Assembly (NCBI RefSeq): GCF_003032475.1
Contig: NZ_CP028369.1
Location: 3,038,001-3,102,000 of the forward strand
From: Streptomyces sp. P3
Lineage (GTDB): Bacteria; Actinomycetota; Actinomycetes; Streptomycetales; Streptomycetaceae
Reading direction: 5' to 3'
DNA: 64,000 bases
Below are positions 44,545-54,048 of the stretch, in pieces (within the stretch, counting starts at the first letter, position 1; the number at the start of each line of letters is the position of its first letter). The notes under the pieces are model-generated. The model saw only the letters and a list, made by a program, of their open reading frames with translations, had not been told where the DNA came from and did not search any database. The position numbers and the translations under genes are program-made.

Positions 44545-47500
44545 ATGTCATTCGATGGGATCGGAAAGAGCCGAGCGGAGAGGGCGAGCCAGCACAGACC
44601 ATGGTCGCTGGTGGCCGTCGTCGCGCTGTCGCTCGTGATACCGACAGGTATCGCTCCTCTCGCCGAGGCGAGTACCGGCGGCCTGGGCCGTCCGGACTTG
44701 CCCGAGCAGCGGGTGAGCAAGGTCAAGGCAGTATCCGGGCAGGGCGCGAAGAAGGCACGGCAGAAGGTCGTCAAGGACAGCAAGGCCAACGCCCAGCAGG
44801 CGGAGAAAGCCCGGGCAGAGCGAAAGACTGCCTGGCCGAAGTTCGACGAGGCGACCGTGGAGCTGAAGGGCAAAGGCGAGGCATCGCCCGGTGGTCTGCC
44901 GATGGCCGTCAGGCCGAAGTCCAAGGCGCTGGCCGTGGACGGGACCGAGGCACACGTCTCGGTACTCGACCAGAAGGCGGCGGACAGAGCAGGCGTCCTC
45001 GGTGTGCTGCTGTCTGTCGAGGCGAGCGCCGCGGGCTCGGTCGATCTGAGCGTCGACTACAGCGGCTTCGCCGGCGCGGTGGGTGGCGGCTGGGCCCAGC
45101 GGCTGGGCCTGGTGCGGCTTCCCTCCTGCGCGTTGAGCACCCCGCAGAAGACGGAGTGCCGTAAGCAGACACCGTTGACGTTTCGCAACGACACATCGGA
45201 CCAGACCGTCTCCGCCCAAGTGCCGGTGGCCGAGGCGAAGAGCGGCGCATCGACTCAGCTCGCCGCCGGGACATCCGCCTCCGTGTTTGCGGTCACCGCG
45301 ACGGACGCCTCGGGTAAGTCGCCCTCGGGCCTCGGCAACTACACGGCGACCCCCTTGGCGGAGTCCTCTAAGTGGGAGGCGGGAGGCAGCTCCGGCTCCT
45401 TCACCTGGTCCTACGACCTCGTGATGCCGCCCGCTGCGGCGGGACCGGTGCCCGGGCTCGCGCTGTCGTACGACTCGGGTGGCATCGACGGGCGCACCGC
45501 GTCGACGAACAACCAGAGCACCACGCTGGGTGAGGGCTTCGCCCTGACGGAGTCCTACGTCGAGCGCTCGTACGGAAGCTGTGACCAGGACGGCCACACC
45601 GAGGTCTTCGACCAGTGCTGGAAGTACGACAACGCCCGGCTGGTGCTGAACGGCAAGAGCAACCAGCTGGTCAAGGATGGCACTTCGGGCGAGTGGCGGC
45701 TGAAGGACGACAACGCCTCGAAGGTCACCCGTGACACTGGCGCGGACAACGGTGACAACAACGGCGAGCACTGGACCGTCGTCACCGGCGACGGCACGAA
45801 GTACGTCTTCGGCCTGAACAAGCTCGACGGCGCCGGCGACCAGCGCACCAACTCCACCTGGACCGTGCCCGTCTTCGGCGACGACTCCGGCGAACCCGGC
45901 TACGACGCCGGTGACTCCTTCGGGGACCGGGCGGTGACTCAGGCCTGGCGGTGGAACCTCGACTACGTCGTGGACACCCACGGCAACGCGGTCACGTACT
46001 GGTACACCAAGGAGACCAACCACTACAAGAAGAACAAGGCCACCACCGCCAACGCCGCCTACACGCGTGGCGGTTACCTTAGGGAGATCAAGTACGGTCT
46101 ACGCAAGGGCGCGCTCTTCACCGACGACGCCGACGCCAAGGTCACGTTCTCGTACGCCGAGCGCTGTACCGCGTCCGACTGCTCCGAGCTGACCAAGAAC
46201 ACCGCGGAGAACTGGCCGGACGTGCCGTTCGACGCGATCTGCGCGAGCGGCGCCGATGACAAGGACTGCAAGACCTCCGCCCCGTCCTTCTTCACCCGCA
46301 AGCGGCTCACGGACATCAACACCTACTCCTGGTCCGCCGCCACCAGTGCCTACGCGGCCGTGGACTCCTGGGTGCTGAACCAGAAGTACCTGGACGGTGG
46401 GGACATCGGTGACTCCAGCGACCAGACGCTGACCCTGACCTCGATCAAGCGGACTGGCAAGGCGGGCACCGACATCACCCTGGACCCGCTGTCGTTCACC
46501 TACCAGATGCGGCCGAACCGGGTGGACGGGGTCGACGACATCCTGCCGCTGACCCGCCCCCGACTGTCGACGATCACCTCGGAGACGGGCGCGATCACCA
46601 CGGTGACGCTGTCCTCGCCGGAGTGCGTGCGCAGTGAGGTCGTAGGCGCCGCCGAGGACACCAACACCGGCTCCTGCTACCCGCAGTACTGGAACATCAA
46701 CGGCGGTTCCGAGGCGTCGGTGGACTGGTTCCACAAGTACCGGGTGCTCGCCGTGGTCGTCTCCGACCCGGCCGGCCAGAACGACACCGTCGAGCATTCC
46801 TACGCCTACCAGGGCGCGGCCTGGCGACACAACGACGATCCCTTGACCCCGAAGGACGAGCGGACCTGGTCAGACTGGCGCGGCTACCGTCAGGTGACCT
46901 CCTACACCGGGGCCACCGACACCACCCGGTCCAGAACCGTCTCCCTCTACCTCCAGGGCATGCACGGCGACAAGAAGAAGGACGGCACCACGAAGTCCGT
47001 CACCCTCGCCCCGCTGACCGCCCCCGACCTCGGTATCGCCTCGATTGCAGACAGCGGGCAGTACGGCGGACAGCTACGCGAGGAGGTCACCTACAACGGC
47101 TCCACCCCCGTCTCCGTGACCGTCAACGACCCGTGGTCCAAGGAGACCGCCCGCCAGGACCTGCCCGACGCCTCCGACGCCGTGGCTCGCTTCGTGCGGA
47201 CCGAGCAGACCACCACGCACACCTATCTGACCGGCCCCAAGACCTGGCGTGCCCGCACGACCACCACCGGCTTCGACTCTTACGGCATGGCCGTCACCGT
47301 TGACGACTCCGGTGAGATCGGCAAGGGCGGCGACCAGACCTGCACTCGCACCTGGTACGCCCGCAACGCCGACATCGGCATCACCGCGCTGACGTCGCGG
47401 GTGCGTACTGTCGGCCGCTCCTGCTCCGTCACCGACGCGGGGTTGAGCCTGCCGACGAATTCCGAGACGCGCGGTGACGTCCTGTCCGACTCCGCCACCG

Positions 47501-50500
47501 TCTACGACAGCCCGTCCGCCACCGCCTGGAGCGAGAACCAGCGGCCGACCAAGGGTGCGGCCACCTGGAGCGGACGAGCCACCGGCTACCCGGCGGGGGC
47601 GACGAACGGGCAGCGCGTTCCCTTCGGTTGGCAGACCACCGGCAGGACCACCTACGACACCCTGGGCCGCACCCTCTTCGTCGCCGACTCGGCGGGCAAC
47701 CCGACCACCACCGCGTACACCCCCACCGACGTGGGACCGCCGACTAGGACCGTCACCACCAACGCCATGGGTCACAAGACCATCAACTACCTGGACCCGA
47801 GGCGCGGTCAGGTCGACCGCAGTTACGACGCGAACGCTAAGAAGACGGAGTTCACGTACGACGCGCTCGGCCGGATCACCGCCGTATGGCTGCCCAACCG
47901 GAACCGGGCCGCCGCCCAGAGCGCCAACGGCACCTTCGCCTACCACCTCAGCAACACCAAGCCGTCCTCGGTGTCGACGTCGACGATCAAGGCCGACGGC
48001 AGGACGTACAACACCACGTACGAGATCTATGATGCGCTGCTGCGAAAGCTGCAGACCCAGGCTCCGAGCCCCCAGGGCGGACGCCTGCTCACCGACACCC
48101 GCTACGACAGCCGGGGCCTGGCCTACGAGAGCTACGACGAGATCTTCGACAGCACGAACGTCCCGAACGGCACCTACACACGTGCCGAGTACGGCGAGGC
48201 GCCCAAACAGACGGAAACGGTTTACGACGGCGCAGAGCGCACCACCGCCAGCACCCTGTACGTCTACGGGGTGAAGAAGTGGACCACGACCACGAGCCAC
48301 ACCGGTGACTCCACCGCCACCACGGCGATCCAGGGCGGCAGCGCCTCGCGGACCGTCACCGACACCCGCGGCCGTACGGTCGAGACCCGCCAGTACGAGG
48401 GGACCAGCCCGGCGGACGCCGAATTCGGCACCAGCCCCGGGACGGCGTACGCGTCCGTGAAGTTCGGCTACACGCTGGACGACAAAGAGAAGTCGATCAT
48501 CGGCGCCGACGGCTCGGCGTGGACCTACGGTTACGACCTTTTCGGCCGCCGTGTCTACGTGGACGACCCGGACAAGGGCAAGGCCGAGACCGAGTACAAC
48601 GCCCTCGATCAGGCGATCAAGGCGACGGACGCACGTCAGAAGAGCATCCTTACCGACTACGACGCGATCGGGCGGGTCACGGGCACCTGGGCGGGGTCGA
48701 AGACCGACGCCAACCAGCTCACCGCGCACACCTACGACACGGTCATCAAGGGAAAGCCGGCCTCGTCCACTCGCTACGTCGGCGGCAAGACCGGCAAGGC
48801 GTACACCAAGACGATCACCGCCTACGACAGCCAGTCACGCCCCGTCGCCACCAAGCTCGAACTGCCGGGCGATGATCCACTCGTCAAGGCAGGCGCTCCG
48901 TCGGTACTGGAGTCCACCAGCTACTACAACATCAACGGAACCCTACAGAACACCCGGGAACCGGCGCTCGGCGGCCTGCCGCCGGAGATCGTCAGCTACG
49001 ACTACACGGGCCTCGGCAACGTCACGTCGATCAGCGGCAGCACCGGCTATCTACTGGACGTGGCCTACTCCGCCCTCGGCCAGGCCCAGCAACTGACGCT
49101 CGGGGTCGCGAACACCGAGGCGCACAAAAAGGCCTATGCCACCAATACCTATGAGGAGGGAACCGGGCGGCTGACCCGCAGTCGTGTCACGGACCAGACC
49201 CACCCGTACATGCTGCAGGACCTCAACTACGCCTTCGATCAGGCCGGCAACGTCACCTCCATCGCAGACCCCGCCACCCTCGGCGGCGGCAGCGCGGCGG
49301 AGACGCAATGCTACGCGTACGACGGACATCGGCGTATGACTGAGGCCTGGACCCCGCAGTCCCAGAACTGTGCAGATGCGCGCAGCGCTTCCAGCCTCTC
49401 CGGTCCGGCACCGTATTGGACCAGCCACACCTACGACACGGCCGGCCAGCGCACCACCGAGACCACGCACACCACGTCGGGCGCCACCACGACCACCTAC
49501 TGCTACAAGGGGGACAAGCCGCACGCCCTGACCGGCACCAGCGCCAAGGCCGACTGTGCCGCACCCGACCGGGTCTACGGCCACGACCCGGCCGGCAACA
49601 CCGAAAGCAGGCCGGGCAAGACGGCGGCCCAGGACCTCAATTGGTCCGACGAGGGCAAGCTGGCCAAGGTCACCGAAGGCAAGAAGGCGACCGACTACCT
49701 CTACGACGCCGAGGGGACCCTGCTGATCCGCGGCACCTCCGGCGGCGAGCACGTCCTGTACGCCGGAGCGACCGAACTCCACCTCAGAGCCGACGGCACC
49801 ATGTGGGCCCAGCGCACCTACGGATCCGGGGACCTCACGGTCGCCGTCCGCAGCAACGAGTCCGGCAGCGAGAAACTCTTCTATCTCGCCGGTGACCACC
49901 ACGGCACACAGACCCTCGCCCTCACCTACGACACGCAGGGGTTGATCAAGCGCCGTATGACGCCCTTCGGCGCGGAACGCGGCGCCACCACAGGAGGCGA
50001 CTGGCCCACCGACAAGGGCTTCCTCGGCAAGACGGAGGATGTGACGACCGGGCTGACCCATATCGCCGCCCGGGAGTACGACCCCGAGATCGGCCAGTTC
50101 ATCAGCGTCGACCCCGCTCTGGAGACGGACAAGCCGCAGACCATGAGCGGCTACGCCTATGCGGCCAACAACCCGGCCACCTACAGCGACCCGACCGGCC
50201 AGATCCTCACGGAGTGCTACACCGGCGAAATCAAGTGCGTCGGAGGCAAGCCCGTCACCTCCGAGAAGAGCTCCCGCAGCGGACGTGGGAACAAGGGCGG
50301 CCAAAGCGGTGGAGGCACGGCCTCCGGTTCTGGCAGCGGTGGGCACTACGTCGTGGGTAGCGCGCAGGAGCCCTACGTCTACTATCGCGACGACTTCCCC
50401 TACGACCCGAGTGCCGAGGCCACGGCGAGCGACTACACTACCTGGCTCAAGTGGCAGGGCAAGAACACAGGCGCCTTCTGGTGCAGTTGGATCAGCGCCT

Positions 50501-51051
50501 GCGACACCTTCGGGGGCCACGGAGGCGACCTCGGCGACGCGGTCGGCATGTACGCGCACTACATGGACGGCAGTGGGCTGGACGCGGAACTCGACTACGA
50601 GAAGGCGTACGACCAGGACAAGGGGATTCGCGCCGCGGTGGACGGGGAGGTCGCGTTGGCCCAGACGTGGGCCGAGAAGATCCAGAAGGCCAACAAGAAG
50701 TCGACGTTCGACATCACGGGTAAGGCCACCAACGTCGGCGGCAAGACCTACCCGGACACCGAGAACTGGCAGAAGGCGATCGGTGAGCACAAGATCTGGG
50801 GCAGCGCGTCGGTCAAGACCAGTGGTGACTCGTTCACCATGCGGATCACCATCCACGCCAAGGACCGCTACGACTTCAACAAGGGGATGAGCGACATCAA
50901 CACCGGAACGCCCGATGAGGTCAACGGCAGATTCGCCACGCTCGGGTGGGCCAAGCCCTTCATCAGCCGTGGCACGGTCACCCGAGAGGTCACCTGGCGG
51001 CGGGGCGACATCCTGGGCTCCACGCTCGTGTCCGGCGGAGGCCGCGGGTGA
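44545..51051 (+). CDS. Secreted RHS-repeat polymorphic toxin with colicin-M-like C-terminal tip
   Basis: A 2168-residue secreted RHS/YD-repeat protein. A signal peptide (LVAVVALSLVIPTGIAPLAEAS) precedes a basic coiled segment and an SpvB/TcdB-like beta region (~250-900, e.g. PVPGLALSYDSGG). YD repeats follow (YDALGRITAVW, YDLFGRRVYVDDP, YDAIGRVTGTW) to the RHS core at ~1840-1885 (REYDPEIGQFISVDP, YAYAANNPATYSDPTG). The core marks the usual junction between shell and variable toxin. The 283-residue tip (1886-2168) ends with DRYDFNKG (Asp2107, Tyr2109, Asp2110), then LGWAKPF and VTREVTW, a pattern like the catalytic end of colicin M. ATG 44545; the next gene overlaps by 4 bp. Confidence 0.88.
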   Translation: MSFDGIGKSRAERASQHRPWSLVAVVALSLVIPTGIAPLAEASTGGLGRPDLPEQRVSKVKAVSGQGAKKARQKVVKDSKANAQQAEKARAERKTAWPKFDEATVELKGKGEASPGGLPMAVRPKSKALAVDGTEAHVSVLDQKAADRAGVLGVLLSVEASAAGSVDLSVDYSGFAGAVGGGWAQRLGLVRLPSCALSTPQKTECRKQTPLTFRNDTSDQTVSAQVPVAEAKSGASTQLAAGTSASVFAVTATDASGKSPSGLGNYTATPLAESSKWEAGGSSGSFTWSYDLVMPPAAAGPVPGLALSYDSGGIDGRTASTNNQSTTLGEGFALTESYVERSYGSCDQDGHTEVFDQCWKYDNARLVLNGKSNQLVKDGTSGEWRLKDDNASKVTRDTGADNGDNNGEHWTVVTGDGTKYVFGLNKLDGAGDQRTNSTWTVPVFGDDSGEPGYDAGDSFGDRAVTQAWRWNLDYVVDTHGNAVTYWYTKETNHYKKNKATTANAAYTRGGYLREIKYGLRKGALFTDDADAKVTFSYAERCTASDCSELTKNTAENWPDVPFDAICASGADDKDCKTSAPSFFTRKRLTDINTYSWSAATSAYAAVDSWVLNQKYLDGGDIGDSSDQTLTLTSIKRTGKAGTDITLDPLSFTYQMRPNRVDGVDDILPLTRPRLSTITSETGAITTVTLSSPECVRSEVVGAAEDTNTGSCYPQYWNINGGSEASVDWFHKYRVLAVVVSDPAGQNDTVEHSYAYQGAAWRHNDDPLTPKDERTWSDWRGYRQVTSYTGATDTTRSRTVSLYLQGMHGDKKKDGTTKSVTLAPLTAPDLGIASIADSGQYGGQLREEVTYNGSTPVSVTVNDPWSKETARQDLPDASDAVARFVRTEQTTTHTYLTGPKTWRARTTTTGFDSYGMAVTVDDSGEIGKGGDQTCTRTWYARNADIGITALTSRVRTVGRSCSVTDAGLSLPTNSETRGDVLSDSATVYDSPSATAWSENQRPTKGAATWSGRATGYPAGATNGQRVPFGWQTTGRTTYDTLGRTLFVADSAGNPTTTAYTPTDVGPPTRTVTTNAMGHKTINYLDPRRGQVDRSYDANAKKTEFTYDALGRITAVWLPNRNRAAAQSANGTFAYHLSNTKPSSVSTSTIKADGRTYNTTYEIYDALLRKLQTQAPSPQGGRLLTDTRYDSRGLAYESYDEIFDSTNVPNGTYTRAEYGEAPKQTETVYDGAERTTASTLYVYGVKKWTTTTSHTGDSTATTAIQGGSASRTVTDTRGRTVETRQYEGTSPADAEFGTSPGTAYASVKFGYTLDDKEKSIIGADGSAWTYGYDLFGRRVYVDDPDKGKAETEYNALDQAIKATDARQKSILTDYDAIGRVTGTWAGSKTDANQLTAHTYDTVIKGKPASSTRYVGGKTGKAYTKTITAYDSQSRPVATKLELPGDDPLVKAGAPSVLESTSYYNINGTLQNTREPALGGLPPEIVSYDYTGLGNVTSISGSTGYLLDVAYSALGQAQQLTLGVANTEAHKKAYATNTYEEGTGRLTRSRVTDQTHPYMLQDLNYAFDQAGNVTSIADPATLGGGSAAETQCYAYDGHRRMTEAWTPQSQNCADARSASSLSGPAPYWTSHTYDTAGQRTTETTHTTSGATTTTYCYKGDKPHALTGTSAKADCAAPDRVYGHDPAGNTESRPGKTAAQDLNWSDEGKLAKVTEGKKATDYLYDAEGTLLIRGTSGGEHVLYAGATELHLRADGTMWAQRTYGSGDLTVAVRSNESGSEKLFYLAGDHHGTQTLALTYDTQGLIKRRMTPFGAERGATTGGDWPTDKGFLGKTEDVTTGLTHIAAREYDPEIGQFISVDPALETDKPQTMSGYAYAANNPATYSDPTGQILTECYTGEIKCVGGKPVTSEKSSRSGRGNKGGQSGGGTASGSGSGGHYVVGSAQEPYVYYRDDFPYDPSAEATASDYTTWLKWQGKNTGAFWCSWISACDTFGGHGGDLGDAVGMYAHYMDGSGLDAELDYEKAYDQDKGIRAAVDGEVALAQTWAEKIQKANKKSTFDITGKATNVGGKTYPDTENWQKAIGEHKIWGSASVKTSGDSFTMRITIHAKDRYDFNKGMSDINTGTPDEVNGRFATLGWAKPFISRGTVTREVTWRRGDILGSTLVSGGGRG

Positions 51052-51584
51052 CCACGCGAGCCGGCGTCGCACTCAGGGGCGCACTCGTCGTCGCCGCGGT
51101 CGTCTCGGTGGGCTCCTGCGGTTCCCCGGAACAGCAGGGGTCCGCTCCCGGAACGGACGGCGCCTCGGCGGGATGCGAGGTCCGTGACACCACACAGCAG
51201 GTCGCCGACCGTTTCTCCGCACTGGGGAAGGTGGTCAGCACCGAATGGTGTGCGATGGACCTCGCCGGCGGCTCGTCCCGCGTCCCCGGCCCGAGCGACA
51301 TCAGAATGGTCGGCTACTTCGAGACCACGGCCGCGGATATGAAAGAGATTCTTGGCGGCTCCGGTCGGACATTCGAGAAGGCTCAGCCCGAGGACATTCC
51401 CGACCCCCTCAGTGGTTCCGTGGGAGGGAAGACCGAGTGGGTGACCAGCCCCGAAGTGAACGAGGAGATCACGGGCGGTCTGTACACCGCGACGTTTTAT
51501 TTCGACCGTAATTCCCACAAGGTCCTCTTCGACAGCGTCAACCCGACCCGGACCGAGGATGAGGGGGTCGTGGTCGGAGGCTGA
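51048..51584 (+). CDS. Small lipoprotein, candidate immunity protein for the RHS toxin
   Basis: A 178-residue lipoprotein: a hydrophobic signal (ALRGALVVAAVVSVGSC) with the lipid-attachment cysteine at 24, then an extracytoplasmic domain of ~150 residues (VADRFSALGKVVSTEWCAM, RMVGYFETTAADMKEIL, TATFYFDRNSHKVLFDS) that I do not recognise. GTG 51048 overlaps the RHS stop as GTGA, so it is translationally coupled to the toxin. That position is the classic place for an immunity gene. Anchoring outside the membrane would suit a toxin acting on the cell envelope. Function is inference from position and topology only. Confidence 0.75.
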   Translation: MTTRAGVALRGALVVAAVVSVGSCGSPEQQGSAPGTDGASAGCEVRDTTQQVADRFSALGKVVSTEWCAMDLAGGSSRVPGPSDIRMVGYFETTAADMKEILGGSGRTFEKAQPEDIPDPLSGSVGGKTEWVTSPEVNEEITGGLYTATFYFDRNSHKVLFDSVNPTRTEDEGVVVGG

Positions 51585-51758
51585 GGCCCCCGCGGGGCCC
51601 CGGGAGGTCTGCCCGACGCTGTTGGTTTGCTTCCGCAGCCTGCCGGCCGGTCAGCCCTCGACGAACTGCAACACCAGTACCAGCGCGAGCCGACCCCTGA
51701 CCAGGCAGACCCGCCCCGCACCGGGAACAGATCGACGAACTTCTCGTCCGTGAATACT

Positions 51759-51797
51759 GTCGGCCTTCGAGACCACAACCGGGTCTTGAAGGCCGAC
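51759..51797 (+). terminator. Hairpin downstream of the toxin-immunity pair
   Basis: A 16-bp stem (51759-51774 with 51782-51797, one G-U pair) and a 7-nt loop, 175 bp after the lipoprotein stop. The sequence from 51585 to 51881 otherwise holds no supported gene. Confidence 0.65.
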
Positions 51798-51881
51798 GTC
51801 ACATAGGGCGCGAATAAACCAACAGCGCCCGATCAGCTCCGGGCCCCTTGTGATGTGCGTGGTGTGGCTGTGACGGGCGGT

Positions 51882-52076
51882 CTACGCGGTCTGGTGGGCG
51901 AGCAGCGCCACCGCCGCCACCAGCACCGCCAGCAGCGCGATCAGCGCCATCGGGTTCAGCCCCGCGAAGAAGTTCTCCTGTTGCTGCAGCCGCTCGCGGT
52001 TCGCGCGGCACACGGGGCACCGGCCCTCGCTCACGGGGGCCGCGCAGTTAGCGCACACCAGCCGGTCGTACGTCAT
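51882..52076 (-). CDS. Small zinc-ribbon membrane protein
   Basis: A 64-residue protein. Two CxxC pairs ([18 protein letters not shown]) form a rubredoxin-like zinc knuckle, followed by a short charged helix ([15 protein letters not shown]) and one C-terminal membrane segment ([18 protein letters not shown]). ATG 52076 has a near-ideal AAGGAGG. It is divergent from ftsE. Similar small tail-anchored zinc ribbons are widespread in actinobacteria; the role is unknown. Confidence 0.8.
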   Translation of the reverse strand: MTYDRLVCANCAAPVSEGRCPVCRANRERLQQQENFFAGLNPMALIALLAVLVAAVALLAHQTA

Positions 52077-52313
52077 GCGCCTCGCCCTCCTTGCACCGGT
52101 TCCATGGAGACAACGCCTCCGGGGGCGCGAACGTTCCCTCTCCACTGTGCCAGGTTCCTCCGGCGACCGCGCGGCTCACTCGAAGAGCGGAGGGCGCACG
52201 GAGTCCCGTACAAAAGCGCACAAGCCCCACCCAACCCCTCCCGACGCCTGCGCCGCCCTCCCCGGTTCGCGTATGGTCACGCTCATCTACCCCCGGCGAC
52301 CCGTGGTGCATCC

Positions 52314-53003
52314 GTGATCCGATTCGACAACGTCTCCAAGGTCTACCCCAAGCAGACCCGCCCCGCACTCAGGGATGTCTCCCTCGAGGTGGAGAAGGGC
52401 GAGTTCGTGTTCCTCGTGGGATCCTCCGGTTCCGGCAAGTCCACCTTCCTGCGGCTGGTGCTCCGCGAGGAGCGGACCAGCCAGGGGCAGGTGCACGTCC
52501 TGGGCAAGGACCTCGCGCGTCTGTCCAACTGGAAGGTGCCGCAGATGCGCCGCCAGCTCGGGACGGTGTTCCAGGACTTCCGGCTGCTGCCGAACAAGAC
52601 GGTGGCGGAGAACGTCGCCTTCGCGCAGGAGGTCATCGGCAAGTCGAAGGGCGAGATCCGCAAGTCCGTGCCGCAGGTGCTCGACCTCGTCGGGCTCGGC
52701 GGCAAGGAGGACCGGATGCCCGGTGAACTGTCGGGCGGTGAGCAGCAGCGTGTGGCCATCGCCCGCGCCTTCGTGAACCGGCCCAAGCTGCTGATCGCGG
52801 ACGAGCCGACCGGAAACCTCGACCCGCAGACCTCCGTGGGCATCATGAAACTGCTCGACCGGATCAACCGGACGGGCACGACCGTGCTGATGGCCACACA
52901 CGACCAGAACATCGTGGACCAGATGCGCAAGCGCGTCATCGAGCTGGAGCAGGGCCGCCTCGTGCGCGACCAGGCACGCGGCGTCTACGGCTACCAGCAC
53001 TGA
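52314..53003 (+). CDS. ftsE: Cell division ABC ATPase FtsE
   Basis: ATPase partner of FtsX; in the family the pair gates peptidoglycan hydrolases during growth and division. The 229-residue protein has Walker [10 protein letters not shown], the Q-loop in [20 protein letters not shown], signature [14 protein letters not shown], Walker [13 protein letters not shown] and the switch His in MATHD. GTG 52314 ([12 protein letters not shown]) is the family start. A long frame upstream (to 51855) is antisense to the zinc-ribbon gene. It is separated from ftsX by 60 bp. Confidence 0.96.
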   Translation: MIRFDNVSKVYPKQTRPALRDVSLEVEKGEFVFLVGSSGSGKSTFLRLVLREERTSQGQVHVLGKDLARLSNWKVPQMRRQLGTVFQDFRLLPNKTVAENVAFAQEVIGKSKGEIRKSVPQVLDLVGLGGKEDRMPGELSGGEQQRVAIARAFVNRPKLLIADEPTGNLDPQTSVGIMKLLDRINRTGTTVLMATHDQNIVDQMRKRVIELEQGRLVRDQARGVYGYQH

Positions 53004-53063
53004 TCGCCCCCGCCATCGCCCCCGCCCTCGCGGACGTCCCCGGAAAGGCCTGAACAACACGCC

Positions 53064-53981
53064 ATGCGCGCCCAGTTCGTACTGTCGGAGATCGGCGTAG
53101 GTCTCCGCCGCAACCTGACGATGACCTTCGCCGTCATCGTCTCCGTAGCCCTGTCCCTGGCGCTCTTCGGCGGGTCCCTCCTGATGAGCGACCAGGTCAG
53201 CGCGATGAAGGGCTACTGGTACGACAAGGTCAACGTCTCCGTCTACCTGTGCAACAAGAGCGACGCGGAGTCGGACGCCAAATGCGCCAAGGGCGCGGTC
53301 ACCGCGGACCAGAAGAAGGACATCCTCACCGACCTCAAGAAGATGTCGGTCGTCGACACGGTCACGTACGAGTCGCAGGACGAGGCGTACAAGCACTACA
53401 AGGAGCAGTTCGGGGACTCCCCGCTGGCCAGCTCGGTCACGCCGGACCAGATGCAGGAGTCGTACCGCATCAAGCTGAAGGACCCGGAGAAGTACCAGGT
53501 CATCGCGACCGCCTTCGACGGACGGGACGGCGTGCAGTCGGTGCAGGACCAGAAGGGCACGCTGGACAACCTCTTCGAGCTGCTGAACCTGATGAACCGG
53601 GCGGCTCTCGGGGTGATGGCGCTCATGCTCGTCGTCGCCCTCCTGCTGATCGTCAACACGGTGCGGGTCTCGGCGTTCAGCCGTCGGCGCGAGACCGGGA
53701 TCATGCGGCTGGTCGGCGCCTCCGGGTTCTACATCCAGGCGCCGTTCATCATGGAGGCCGCCGTGGCCGGTGTGATCGGCGGCGGGCTTGCCTGTGTGTT
53801 CCTCGTCGTCGGCCGGTACTTCACCATCGACCACGGCATGGCCCTGTCCGAGAAGCTCAACCTGATCACCTTCCTGGGCTGGGACGCCGTGCTGACGAAG
53901 CTTCCGCTGATCCTCGCCGCGAGTGTGCTGATGCCCGCCCTGGCCGCTTTCTTCGCGTTGCGCAAGTACCTGAAGGTGTGA
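53064..53981 (+). CDS. ftsX: Cell division permease-like protein FtsX
   Basis: A 305-residue, four-pass membrane protein. The N-terminal RAQFVLSEIGVGLRRNLTMT leads into the first membrane helix. A ~130-residue extracytoplasmic domain follows, with VNVSVYLCNKSDAESDAKC (a possible disulfide pair), which in actinobacteria binds wall-hydrolase partners. The C-terminal FtsX permease module has RRETGIMRLVGASGFYIQAPFIMEA and three helices. It is operonic with ftsE, and the hairpin at 53993 closes the unit. Confidence 0.96.
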   Translation: MRAQFVLSEIGVGLRRNLTMTFAVIVSVALSLALFGGSLLMSDQVSAMKGYWYDKVNVSVYLCNKSDAESDAKCAKGAVTADQKKDILTDLKKMSVVDTVTYESQDEAYKHYKEQFGDSPLASSVTPDQMQESYRIKLKDPEKYQVIATAFDGRDGVQSVQDQKGTLDNLFELLNLMNRAALGVMALMLVVALLLIVNTVRVSAFSRRRETGIMRLVGASGFYIQAPFIMEAAVAGVIGGGLACVFLVVGRYFTIDHGMALSEKLNLITFLGWDAVLTKLPLILAASVLMPALAAFFALRKYLKV

Positions 53982-53992
53982 CACACGCCCCG

Positions 53993-54024
53993 AGAGCCGT
54001 ACGGTCAACCGTCCGTACGGCTCT
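53993..54024 (+). terminator. Terminator of ftsEX
   Basis: A perfect 12-bp stem AGAGCCGTACGG (53993-54004) with CCGTACGGCTCT (54013-54024), 8-nt loop, 11 bp after the ftsX stop. Confidence 0.85.
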
Positions 54025-54048
54025 TCGCGTTCCCCTAGACTCACCGCC

